Source: Sorghum bicolor (Eukaryota > Streptophyta > Magnoliopsida > Poales > Poaceae). From it: a stretch of DNA of 64,000 bases. Numbering within the stretch: the first letter of the stretch is position 1; the number at the start of each line of letters is the position of its first letter. Made by a program: the position numbers and the translations under genes. The stretch is taken from the NCBI RefSeq assembly GCF_000003195.3, contig NC_012879.2:24782017-24846016 (forward strand), in the 5' to 3' direction. Of the stretch, positions 10,737-21,130 are shown piece by piece. The notes beneath the pieces are model-generated. The model was not told where the DNA came from. It saw nothing but the letters and a program-made list of their open reading frames with translations, and made no database searches.

Positions 10737-12450
10737 AATGGGGTTACTCCAGTAGTTACGTCCTCAAGCATCTCATGGCAGTGATTGCCTGAGTGTCCAG
10801 TATCTCCAGTGTGTTTGTGCTCGTAGATCTAGGTTCTTCACTTGGTGGAGTCTGGGAGTTGTAAAAGTCCTTCATATGCTGCTCGAAGTGTACCTGCTCA
10901 TAGAGACAAGGCAGAGATCAAGTGCATGGGCCCTGTTGGTGGAAAACACCAACAGAACCAAAAGTGTATTTGTTCTTCTCTAACCTTAAGCATGGTGAGC
11001 AAGACAAAGTTGATGGATAATAAAATCATGAGTGTAGTATTTAACATTTGTCAGATTAGATTGCTCAACCTTATGGAAAGATAATCTATCTATATATATG
11101 TTTTGTTTATATCTTTCAAAGATTGAGTGTGCAACATTTTAGCTAATATGATTAGGATGTGGAATCACAAAGGTGGAAGGTCTAAACATGTTGAATCGAT
11201 TGGGTTGGTTAATCTAGAGTTGTAGATCATACATGTTTGTCTCTTTTATTCATGTGAACACCAGAACCAAGGAGAAGCTTATAGAAGTGATAGTCAAGTA
11301 CTTTAAGATGTTACCTTACTTGAAGAGTGATGGTACAGTATCACCTTGTGGAAGCTTTCCTCTCTTAGCGGTTGTGCATTGTGTTTGTGGCACCCTCCAT
11401 GGATCATCTCTTGTGAGCTATGCCTTACTTGTGTAAATTGTTAAACTTCATGTGTGTCTCTCTTTGTCTCCAATGTGAGTTTATCTCAGGACTTCCCAGG
11501 TCGATACTGAAAGTTTTCCTACAGGGGTTAGTCCAACAAAATATACCAATGTCTACACAAGCAGTTTTTAGTTCAATAACCAAACTAGACTCCATGTCTA
11601 ATTAGATTAAGAAAGGCTGTTTAACCTAAGCACCATGCTTAATTTAAAAACCAATAGAAGTATGTACAGTACTTCCAAACTAACACTTACTAGGATAAAC
11701 AAAGGTAGCGTGATGGCTTTTATAGAGATCTACTCAAGTGGAGATGAAGTAGTGTGATTACTATTTAACAAATTGAGCATGTCTCAAAGGTAGGGACAAC
11801 CAACATAGCAACATGGCAAATGATGTTTTTATATAAAGTACTCCCCCAAGCTTGAATTTTGCAAAATTCAAGTTTGGATGAATTTAATTCAATGCTGTAT
11901 GATGATTGGTTGTACATACCTTGTGCTTGTCATTCATCCGATCTTCTTGCTCCAATCCTAGAAAGGTTAGTGACAAGAATACCTGAAGGGATATTTTTAC
12001 AATTGTCCTTATATGCTCAATACACAAGGTAGTGTTGCAAATAATTAAAAGCTCATGTTACGATCTGATCAGTGCTTGTTTTAGGACACTAAGCTTGTCC
12101 TTGGGAAACCATCAATTTATGTCGGCAAAGTGGTTTCCCCTCTAACGCTGACCTATATCAAGATCAACTCAACGAGATCTACAATATTTAATATAGACAT
12201 ATGCATCGACAACCGCCCTTTTAAAGTTTTTATGAATAGAAAGGAAGAGGGGGTTGGAGATCTCGAATGTGGTGATGTTGGAGAGAACAATGGATTGTGA
12301 AGATGTTGCATATGAGCATGGAGTAAATGCAGTGGCTATGAAATAAATTCCATGCTCATTAATGCTTAGAGTGAAGTCCATGTGGTATGGTGCAAATGAT
12401 AAGGTGAGTGTGGTAAAAAAAAGAAAAAGGAAACTAGCACAGCTACCGTT
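10737..12450 (-). other. 5' part of A's internal region, no gag, origin unknown
   Basis: This 1.7-kb stretch is shared with F (about 30061-31838) but I find no counterpart in C or D beyond its ends. The part next to the protease has an open frame of about 60 codons on the minus strand (about 10916-10737) containing HFEQHMKDFYNSQTPPS, which I do not recognise. It is preceded by TTTTCCACCAACAG, which resembles a splice acceptor. The rest is A/T-rich without a frame. Another polypurine-like core lies at 11852-11841, next to a perfect 22-bp palindrome at 11851-11872 (each arm CTTGAATTTTG). The last ~60 bases match the leader of C. Confidence 0.55.
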
Positions 12451-12467
12451 CCCCGGCAACGGCGCCA
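12451..12467 (-). other. Primer-binding site of A (tRNA-Asp)
   Basis: The minus strand reads TGGCGCCGTTGCCGGGG, seven bases inside the 5' LTR. It is a full match to the tRNA-Asp acceptor end and fixes the orientation of A. Confidence 0.85.
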
Positions 12468-12474
12468 GAAAGCT

Positions 12475-13618
12475 TGTTGGGTATTTTAAACGCAAACAGA
12501 AAAATGCGCAAGCGCACGGATACCGATGTAGCTTTCACCCGGGAGTATTCCACAGTATCGATTTTCCACAGAGAACGTGAGTGTACTAATTAAGATCCAA
12601 GATCGCCCAAGGATAACTATATAATTATTTTTAGTGGGAAGAGAGGAAGTTTCCTGAGAGTTCTCTAGTTGATCTAAGATTCAAGAATTACTTCAAGATT
12701 ATCTATTTCGGGACGTCAGAACACTAACCACAGAAAGAGATGAGAAGGGGGCTAGGAAGCTCCGACTACGGTCCTACAAACACCAATCCGAACGAGGTGG
12801 AATACGTCGACCGTTAGGGCTGTCACTACCCTAAGGCTACCACAACAATCCGCAGGATTGGGTGCAATTCCAGGTAATTGCAAGATTAAACACCACGTCT
12901 AATCTATTAATTACTACTNNNNNNNNNNNNNNNNNNNNNNNNNNNNNNNNNNNNNNNNNNNNNNNNNNNNNNNNNNNNNNNNNNNNNNNNNNNNNNNNNN
13001 NNNNNNNNNNNNNNNNNNNNNNNNNNNNNNNNNNNNNNNNNNNNNNNNNNNNNNNNNNNNNNNNNNNNNNNNNNNNNNNNNNNNNNNNNNNNNNNNNNNN
13101 NNNNNNNNNNNNNNNNNNNNNNNNNNNNNNNNNNNNNNNNNNNNNNNNNNNNNNNNNNNNNNNNNNNNNNNNNNNNNNNNNNNNNNNNNNNNNNNNNNNN
13201 NNNNNNNNNNNNNNNNNNNNNNNNNNNNNNNNNNNNNNNNNNNNNNNNNNNNNNNNNNNNNNNNNNNNNNNNNNNNNNNNNNNNNNNNNNNNNNNNNNNN
13301 NNNNNNACTGTAGCAGGGCGGGCGCCCAGGAGAGTAGGGCGGGCGCCCTGCCTCCGAGCCCGATTGCCTTCCCGTTCGTTCCCGTGGCTTCTGGAGTCTT
13401 CTAGATGGTAGAAAATTGTGCGGCACGTTAATATCTCTATGTAAACCTGACGTGTGGGCCTTTCTTCCGTATTTCCTGATAACCCCCTGCAGAAATAGAC
13501 AAACACCAAAACTCGTGGAATTCTGTCAGATAAAACCCTAAGTCTAGGTGTTGGTTGCATTTAGATCCTTTTCCATGATTAGTTGATGGTTAAATATGAG
13601 CATTAAGGACCGTCAACA
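12475..13618 (-). repeat. 5' LTR of A, containing an assembly gap
   Basis: Both ends are present: 444 bases before the gap and 312 after, matching 6200-6643 and 7168-7479 of the other LTR. The gap removes the middle, including the promoter-proximal part and the AACTAG array. TSD ATCAT follows at 13619-13623. Confidence 0.9.
12919..13306. other. Assembly gap (388 N)
   Basis: A run of N within the LTR. The intact LTR of A has 524 bases between the same flanking words, so the true gap is probably larger than shown. Frames that span the gap are meaningless. Confidence 0.99.
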
Positions 13619-15451
13619 ATCATCAAATTCGAAAGGAGCATCCTTGGATAGTAAAAGAGTAAGTGGTCTAGCAATGAATGAAAAATATTTTATGAATCTA
13701 CGAAAAAAACCAGCATGGCCAAGAAAGCTTCGAATTCCTTTTATATTCACAGGTGGAGGTAGTTGTTCAATTACTTCAATTTTAGCTTTGTCTACCTCAA
13801 TACCTCTTTCAGACACTAAGTGTCCCAGCACTATTCCTTCCCTAACCATGAAATGACATTTTTCCCAATTAAGGACTAAGTGCTTTTCTTCACATCTTTG
13901 CAAAACCTTGTCTAAGTTTTCAAGACAACTATCAAAAGTTTTTCCATATACACATAAATCATCCATGAAAACTTCCATAATCTCTTCAATCATATCAGAA
14001 AATATAGACATTATGCATCTTTGAAAAGAAGCTGGTGCATTACATAACCCAAAATACATTCTACGGTAAGCATAAGTTCCGTATGGGCATGTAAAAGTGG
14101 TTTTGCTTTGATCATCGGGATGGATCGGGATTTGGTGATACCCTGAATATCCATCTAAGAAACAGAAGAACGAATGGTTCGCTAATCGCTCTAGCATCTC
14201 ATCTATGAAAGGTAAAGGAAAATGATCCTTTTTCGTGGCTTTGTTTAGTTTTCTGTAGTCTATGCACATCCGCCACTGTGTGATGGTGCATTGCGGAATT
14301 AGCTCGTTCTTTTCATTCATAACAACAGTCATGCCTCCCTTTTTAGGCGCAACTTGAACTGGGCTCACCCACTCACTGTGCGGCACAGGATATATAATCC
14401 CTGCATGTAGCAACTTTATAACTTCCTTTTTAACTACCTCTCTCATCGCGTTGTTTAGTCTACGTTGAGGCTCTCGAGAAGGTGAAATAGAAGGATGTGT
14501 CAGAATACGATGGGTACAAATCATAGGACTTATTCCTGTAAGATCTTGGAGTGAGTAGCCGAAAACTAAGTGATGTTTCTCAAGAATAGTCATCAACCGC
14601 AGAGTTTGCTCATGACTGAGTTTATCACTAATGATCATAGGAAACTCTGGATTATTGTTTAGGAAAGCATAGATAAGACCGGGTGGTAAAGTTTTAAGCT
14701 CTATGGGAGGTCTAGGCGTTTCTGCAAACTCGTCTAAGGGTTCAGGTTTAGAAGGTTCAACTTCTTCTTCTATGAAGAAAGGAGCTTCTTCTTCTTCTAA
14801 GTCTGGTTCATTTAAAAGCTCTAGAGATGCAGCCTTTACCTCCTCCATAGGATCAGGAAAAAGATATGACTCGGCCTTATTATTTAAGGAGTGAGAAATT
14901 ATTATGGGAAATTTAAAAGTTTTTCCAAAAGAAATGTGTAGCTTTCCAGTATGACCTTCATAAAGGAGTCTTCTAAAAGGTTGTCCTATCAACAGGTCGA
15001 AGTCCCATGTATTAAAGATATAGAAGTTCAAATGAACCATGGAGCCTTCTACCATAACGGGTAGGACATTAATAATTCCAAGACTGGGGACTAATTGTCC
15101 CAAAGATTCCTTTATGACTTTTGTTGTGGGGGTTAAGACCAAATTCTTAAATAATTTAAGTGCAAAAGATTCAGACATGATGTTGATCCCCACAACAGGA
15201 TTATAGAGAGCATCAAATCGATCAGAATCATAAGCACAACGTATAGTTATAGGAGGTGTGTCCAAACAGATCACATCAGAGGAAAGCTCTGACTCCTCCA
15301 ACCATTCGCTGCTCATGACTGCGATAAGCTCTCTCAATTGATGTTCAGATAGCAAACAAATGCTAAAATGACCGTTTTGGGGTTTGTCTATAGAATGGTA
15401 GTTTGAAATGTTTCTAAAATCGGCAAAAAGATCAGATTCTATATCCAGCAT
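13619..15451 (-). pseudogene. pol: B pol: protease-like region and reverse transcriptase
   Basis: One frame of about 610 codons from 15451 to the A insertion. Residues ~60-175 resemble a retropepsin (VGINIMS...LLIGQPF), but the active-site position reads N84-P-V-V-G instead of D-T/S-G. RT follows from about residue 300: [53 protein letters not shown] and the catalytic FMDD at 495-498, then VLGHLVSERGIEVD and the RFIKYFS connection. The frame runs into insertion A at FEFDD and resumes at 6199. It copies element RNA into DNA in the particle. It joins gag through a one-base frame change near 15455. Confidence 0.9.
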
Positions 15452-15883
15452 GAAATCAGGTGGTGGAATTCTTCCTTTTGTGGCTCAGAACTTGGGATAG
15501 CTAAAGTAGATGGAGAATTTGGTAGAGTGTCTACTTCAGCTTTGTGGGTTTCATCATGAAGGGTATTATCCATCTCAGCTTCTAGGATTCTATCTAGGAT
15601 CACTCTAGCGTCATCAGTAGGGATGCGAAAGAAAGAACCTCTAGACATTGTATGTAGCATTTGTTTATGATCTTTCTAAAGACCTCGAAAAAAGTGAAAT
15701 AAAAGAACAGGGTCTTCAAGATTATGGTTTGGACCAGATTCTAAAAGATCAGAAAAACATTTCCAGGATTTTCCCAAACTTTCATTATGTTTTTGTTTAA
15801 AAGATAGGACTTCGAGTCTAAGGTCGCCGAAACGGTCGAGGGAATAAAAATCTAGGCAAAAGTTGGCTCGTAGAACTCCCCAT
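15439..15883 (-). pseudogene. gag: B gag, C-terminal part
   Basis: The frame resumes after insertion C with GVLRANFCLDFYSLDRFGDL, followed by SFKQKHNESLG and LLFHFFRGL. A single TAG stands at 15678-15676 (C reads GLNKE there). It continues in frame with SRGSFFRIPTDDARVILDRI to a one-base frame change near 15455 leading into pol. Like C and H, the Gag of B has no zinc knuckle before the protease-like region. Confidence 0.85.
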
Positions 15884-17162
15884 TGTTGACGGTCCTTAAT
15901 GCTCACATTTAACCATCGACTAATCATGGAAAAGGACTTATATGCAACCAACACCTAGACTTAGGGTTTTATCTGACAGAATTCCACGAGTTTTGGTGTT
16001 TGTCTATTTCTGCAGGGGGTTATCAGGAAATATGAAAGAAAGGCCCACACGTCGGGATTACATAGAGATATTAACGTGCTGCGCAATTTTCTACCATATA
16101 GAAGACTCCAGAAGCCACGGGAACGAACGGGAAGGCAATCGGGCTCGGAGGCAGGGCGCCCGCCCTACTCTCCTGGGCGCCCGCCCAGCTACAGTGCCCA
16201 ATCAGGACTCTCTTTCGGGACAACGCTCCACCGACCTAAAGGATCAAGGAAAACCGTGCGATTAATGTCGGTTTGATCCAACGGCCCATATTCACTTGAA
16301 GGGACTATAAAACTAGACCCCCTGGCCTCTGGAGATCATACCTCTTCTACAGAATCAAAGCTAGGGTTTCAATTCTTCATCCAAGTATAGAGGATCCCTC
16401 TAGTTCTTCTAGTTCTACCTCTAGTTCATCTAGATCTAGTTCTAGTTCATCTAGTTCTAGTTCTAGTTCCTCTAGTTCTAGTTCTAGTTAGTTCTAGTTG
16501 TAATCTAGAAAATAGGGAGAGAGAAGAGGAGAGCGGAGGAGGAGCCGGATCTATCGGATCTTCCGCAACATTGTACTTTTGCAGCAACTTGTTCGTTCTT
16601 CATCGTTCTCTAGGTTCTTCAATTCATAATTCCTGAGTTCTTTAATTACTTTTATTTACATTCAAGTTATTTATCGGATTCCCGCTTGCATCAAGTGCTC
16701 TAATCTTTGCAACATTAGAGTAGTAATTAATAGATTAGGCGTGGTGTTTAGTCTTGCAATTACCTAGAATTGCACCCAATCCTGCGGATTGTTGTGGTAG
16801 CCTTAAGGTAGTGACAGCCCTAACGGTCGACGTATTCCACCTCGTTCGGATCGGTGTTTGTAGGACCGTAGTCAGAGCTTCCTAGCCCCCTTCTCATCTC
16901 TTTCTGTGGTTAGTGTTCTGATGTCCCGAAATAGATAATCTTGAAGTAATTCTTGATTCTTAGATCAACTAGAGAACTCTCAGGAAACTACCTCTCTTCC
17001 CACCAAAAATAATTATATAGTTATCCTTGGGCGATCTTGGATCTTAATTAGTACACTCACGTTCTCTGTGGAAAATCGATACTCTGGAATACTCCCGGGT
17101 GAAAGGTACATCGGTATCCATGCGCTTGCGGATTTTTCTGTTTGCGTTTAAAATACCCAACA
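15884..17162 (+). repeat. 5' LTR of C (1279 bp)
   Basis: TGTTGACGGTCC...AAATACCCAACA. Promoter motifs are annotated separately. Downstream of the TATA box lie a telo-box-like AGGGTTT (16372) and the TCTAGTTC array (16403-16499). Confidence 0.92.
16154..16312 (+). promoter_or_regulatory. Core promoter of the C-family LTR
   Basis: Two perfect GGGCGCCC palindromes (16154-16161, 16175-16182) precede TATAAAA (16306-16312) by 124 bases. The same order occurs in the LTRs of A, B, F and H, and in part in E1 and D. Transcription would start about 30 bases after the TATA box, which makes the TCTAGTTC array part of the R/U5 region. Confidence 0.65.
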
Positions 17163-17169
17163 AGCATTC

Positions 17170-17186
17170 TGGCGCCGTTGCCGGGG
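17170..17186 (+). other. Primer-binding site of C (tRNA-Asp)
   Basis: TGGCGCCGTTGCCGGGG starts seven bases after the LTR end. It complements the 3' end of plant tRNA-Asp, as in Athila elements. Confidence 0.88.
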
Positions 17187-17280
17187 AACGGTAGCTGTGC
17201 TAGTTTCGAACCAAGTCGTCCGTGTATCCTTTTTCTTTTCCTTTTTTACCACACTCACCTTACCATTTTCACCACACCAC

Positions 17281-19563
17281 ATGGATTTGACTCCTATCTA
17301 TAAATTCTTTGCTCCAAAGGGCGAGTTATTAGAGCCACCACCATCATCACATCCAATTCTTACAGATGGCTATGACCTCGGCCCTGATCTAATAGCCATG
17401 ATTCAGGAGCAACCCTTCTCTGGGCAAGTAGATGAAGATCCATACACCCACCTTAGAGAATTCGAGCAGTTGTGTTCTTGCCGATCTATTTCCGGCATGA
17501 CACAAGAAACCCTTAAATGGAAATTATTTCCGTTCTCCCTTTTGGGAAGAGCAAAAAAGTGGTATGCTCATTCTGTAGGAGGCGTTAATGGAAGTTGGGA
17601 TGAACTTCGAGACAACTTTTGTCTCGCTTTCTTCCCAATTTTTCAAATTTCTGACCTTAGAATTGAAATTCTTACATTCAAACAAAGAGAGAAGGAAACT
17701 TTAGGAGTAGCTTGGGCTAGGTTCACAAGCCTTACCAATTCCGGTCCAAACCTTTCCCTGCCTGACCATGTACTGTACTACCACTTTTATCGTGGTCTAA
17801 ACAAGGAAGCTGCTCTTCACCTCGACATTGCTTCAGGAGGATCATTCACACACAAACTCACAGATGAGGGGAGAGCCATCCTAGAAAGAATCCTTGAAAA
17901 TACCCCTTATACAGGTATTTATGATGAGTTTCCTGAAGAAGAAAAAGAAGTCGAGCCTAATCTTAAACCAAAAGATGAGGAACTTGCAACCGAGTCAGAA
18001 ATTCCACCTGACCTATCTATTAATTTGGTTGTAGAGAAACCTCCTGATAAGGGAATGCAAAACCAACTAAAGGATGATGAACCACCACCTTTAGAGCATC
18101 CCTTTGAATTTGAGGAAGATCTTTTTGAAGATTATGGAAACACCTCGAATTTTCCTATCCAAACACGACCTCTAGCAAGGACCACTCAATCTGTTCTAAG
18201 AGTAGAATCTGTTGACATAGAACACATCAAAAGCCTTTCGGCTATTCTGAGTTATGAATGGCTAACAGAAGCTGAGCTGTCTCCTGAGGTAGCTCGAATC
18301 TTCACTCCTTCAACCATTCTTCTGTGCCAAATTAGAGGGTCCCCTAGGAAGGTCCACTACAATCCATATGTTGGGATAAATGTTATTTCTAAGGAGTTAG
18401 CTGACACTCTTTATCCCAACGAGTCCATAACCCCATCTCAAAAACTTTTACAAAGTCCATCTGGATTAATTCTAGAAAGCCATGGGGTATTAAGGGCAAT
18501 TCCTATTAGAATCAAGGACTCTGGAATATGTCTAGATTTTCACATTTTTGACATACCAGAGATTCCTCTGTTGATTGGTAGACCAATCATAAAACTTCTA
18601 CATGAACAACCACAACGAGGTCATTTAGACTTCAAGGTTGGGAATTCCACTATTGTTGTTCCTCTTGCTAGATCAATTAACACGATAGTGGAACCCAAAC
18701 TTGAACCAGATCCTATCGAGGAGATCTTAATGCTGACTCAAGAGGAGATGGCCCAACCATTCTTTAATCATGAACACTTTGTTCAAGAAGAAGAAGAGTT
18801 GGTAGAACCCATTGAGCTAGACAAAAATGAACAACCTTCACCTCCTTTGATAGAATTAAAACCTCTTCCTTCTGGCCTTAGATATGTCTTCTTGCACAAT
18901 AACCCAAAAACTCCAGTAGTTATCAGTGACAAGCTTTCCGATTATGAAACACAACAACTTGTCACTGTTCTTGAAAGGCATAGGTCAGCATTTGGCTACT
19001 CTCTCGAAGATCTCACGGGCATTAGTCCCATTCTCTGTACTCATCGTATCCCTATTGATCCCAATTCTACACCTTCAAGGGAACCACAACGGAGACTTAA
19101 CAATGCTATGCGAGAGGTTGTTAAGAAAGAGGTCCTCAAACTCTATCGTGCTGGGATTATTTATCCTGTGCCACATAGTGGGTGGGTTAGCCCTGTACAA
19201 GTAGTGCCAAAGAAAGGAGGAATGACGGTCGTTAGGAATGAGAAGAATGAACTCATCCCGCAACGAATTGTCGCTGGGTGGCGTATGTGTATTGACTATC
19301 GAAAACTTAACAAGGCTACAAAGAAAGATCACTTTCCGTTACCCTTCATTGATGAAATGTTGGAACGGCTTGCAAACCACTCTTTCTTTTGTTTCCTTGA
19401 TGGTTATTCTGGATATCACCAAATCCCAATCCACCCAGATGACCAAGAAAAGACTACCTTTACATGCCCGTATGGAACTTATGCATACCAACGAATGTCG
19501 TTCGGATTGTGCAATGCTCTCTTTCCAACGGTGCATGATGTCTATTTTTTCGGACATGATTGA
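17281..19563 (+). pseudogene. gag-pol: C gag, protease-like region and N-terminal RT
   Basis: I start at ATG 17281 (MDLTPIYKFFAPKG); the frame is open further upstream, but only a GTG is available there. Residues ~30-225 are Gag: QPFSGQVDEDPYTHLREFE, KWKLFPFSLLGRAKKWYA, HFYRGL. An acidic linker follows. The protease-like part shows YN361-P-Y-V-G-I-N-V-I-S and IPLLIGRPI; the catalytic D-T-G is absent. RT begins near residue 570 with GYSLEDLTGISP, REVVKKEVLKLYRAGIIYPV, CIDYRKLNKAT and FLDGYSGYHQIP. A 5-bp deletion (CAGCT relative to H) after CNA at about 19520 shifts the frame, and it stops at 19563. Gag and pol are in one frame without a shift or stop between them. H is about 97% similar by eye. 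Confidence 0.9.
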
Positions 19564-19990
19564 GAAGATCATGGAGGTTTTCATGGATGATTTTACCGTC
19601 TATGGCAAAACCTTTGATCATTGTTTGGAGAATTTAGATAGAGTCTTGCAGCGATGTGAAGAAAAAGACTTAATCCTGAACTGGGAGAAATGCCATTTTA
19701 TGGTTCAGGAAGGAATAGTGCTAGGACATAAAGTATCCGAACATGGTATAGAGGTGGACAAAGCAAAGGTTGAAGTTATTGAAAAACTTCCACCTCCCAC
19801 GAATGTGAAAGGAATCCGTAGCTTTTTGGGACATGCAGGGTTCTATAGACGCTTTATCAAGAATTTCTCTCAAATTGCTAGACCCCTAACTAATCTCCTA
19901 GCTAAGGACGCACCTTTCATCTTTAGTGATTAGTGTCATGAATCTTTTCAAACTCTTAAGAAAGCACTCATCTCATCCCCGATTATCTAA
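19521..19990 (+). pseudogene. pol: C RT, C-terminal half, frame-shifted continuation
   Basis: In the new frame RT resumes with [12 protein letters not shown] and the catalytic FMDD (19580-19591), followed by VLQRCEEKDL, VLGHKVSEHGIEVDKAK, the FLGHAGFYRRFIKNF connection and FIFSD. Stops at 19931-19933 (TAG) and 19988-19990 (TAA, where B has Gln in IIQPP) interrupt the path to RNase H. Confidence 0.88.
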
Positions 19991-21130
19991 CCACCTAATT
20001 GGAATCTTCCTTTTGAGATCATGTGTGATGCTAGCGATTTTGCGGTTGGTGCCGTTTTAGGACAAACCAAGGATAGAAAGCATTATGCCAAATCCTACGC
20101 TAGCAAAACCTTGTCTGGACCACAGCTCAATTACACTACAACTGAAAAAGAGCTTTTGGCTGTTGTCTTTGCTATAGACAAGTTTAGATCTTACTTAGTG
20201 GGGGCAAAGATAATCATCTATTCAGACCATGCTGCTCTCAAGTACCTCCTCACTAAGAAAGATGCTAAGCCTCGTCTAATTCGATGGATTCTTCTACTCC
20301 AAGACTTTGACATAGAAATTCGAGATAGGAAGGGAGTTGAGAATTCCGTAGCCGACCATTTATCTAGGCTTCAATATAAGACAACACATGATGAGCTTCC
20401 CATAAATGACTACCTAAGGGATGACACCCTACTTAAGATAACACATGCAGATCCATGGTACGCAGACATCGTAAACTTTATAGTAAAAGGCTATGTCCCA
20501 CCTGGTGCAATCAAAAGGAAGTTGCTTCATGATAGTCGTTTCCACCTTTGGGATGAGCCATATCTTTTCCGAGTCTGTGCTGATGGACTCTTGAGAAGGT
20601 GTGTTCCTATGGCTGAGGCTACTCAAATTATGGAAAGATGTCATGCCTCGCCATATGGAGGACACTATGGAGCATTCCGGACACATGCTAAAATTTGGCA
20701 AAGTGGTTTTTTCTGGCCAACGATGTATGAAGATACAAAGGACTTTGTCAGGAGATGCCACCGATGTCAAAAACATGGGAATATCAACTCACGAAATGAA
20801 ATGCCTCTCACAAATAATCTTCAAGTAGAACTTTTCGATGTATGGGGCATTGATTTCATGGGGCCATTCCCTATGTCCGGGAATTGCGAGTATATCTTAG
20901 TAGCTGTGGACTACGTGTCCAAATGGGTAGAAGCCCTACCTTGTCGATCAGCTGATTCAAAACATGCCAAGAGAATGTTCCATGAAGTAATCTTTCCTCG
21001 CTTTGGTATACCCCAGATAGTTATAAGCGATGGAGGTTCCCACTTCATCGACAAAATCTTCCGGAAGTACCTAGCCGATCATGGAGTGCAACACAACGTC
21101 GCAACACCATACCATCCTCAGACTTCCTGA
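19991..21130 (+). pseudogene. pol: C RNase H and integrase core
   Basis: RNase [51 protein letters not shown], all catalytic acids present. Integrase zinc region: [10 protein letters not shown] with CHRCQKHG. Catalytic core: first D in GIDFMGPFP, second D in VISDGGSHF. The frame stops with TGA at 21128 just after [12 protein letters not shown]. Here about 89 bases are missing relative to B, including the third catalytic residue (Glu of QVETSN). Integrase of C is therefore dead. Confidence 0.9.

Larger units (their letters stand above)
6200..13618 (-). mobile_element. A: non-autonomous LTR retrotransposon with two protease remnants, nested in B
   Basis: LTRs at 6200-7479 and 12475-13618 enclose 5.0 kb, flanked by identical 5-bp duplications ATCAT (6195-6199 and 13619-13623). 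The PBS adjoins the right LTR and the polypurine tract the left, so the sense strand is minus. There is no RT, RNase H or integrase; the only recognisable coding parts are two tandem retropepsin-like domains. LTRs, PBS surroundings and 3' untranslated region match those of the pol-bearing element C, while the protease part matches D. F (25679-41115) has the same structure and is a second member of the family. Confidence 0.9.

Noticed and set aside
12862..13560. Frames of 170-217 codons spanning the N run
   Set aside because: The frames exist only because N is not read as a stop; this is LTR sequence.
15942..16276. 107-codon frame MQPTPRLRVLSDR... (also at 13560, 26900, 41057, 48018)
   Set aside because: Recurs in every LTR of this family in either orientation and overlaps promoter motifs. 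Conserved because the LTR is conserved; a protein role has no support.
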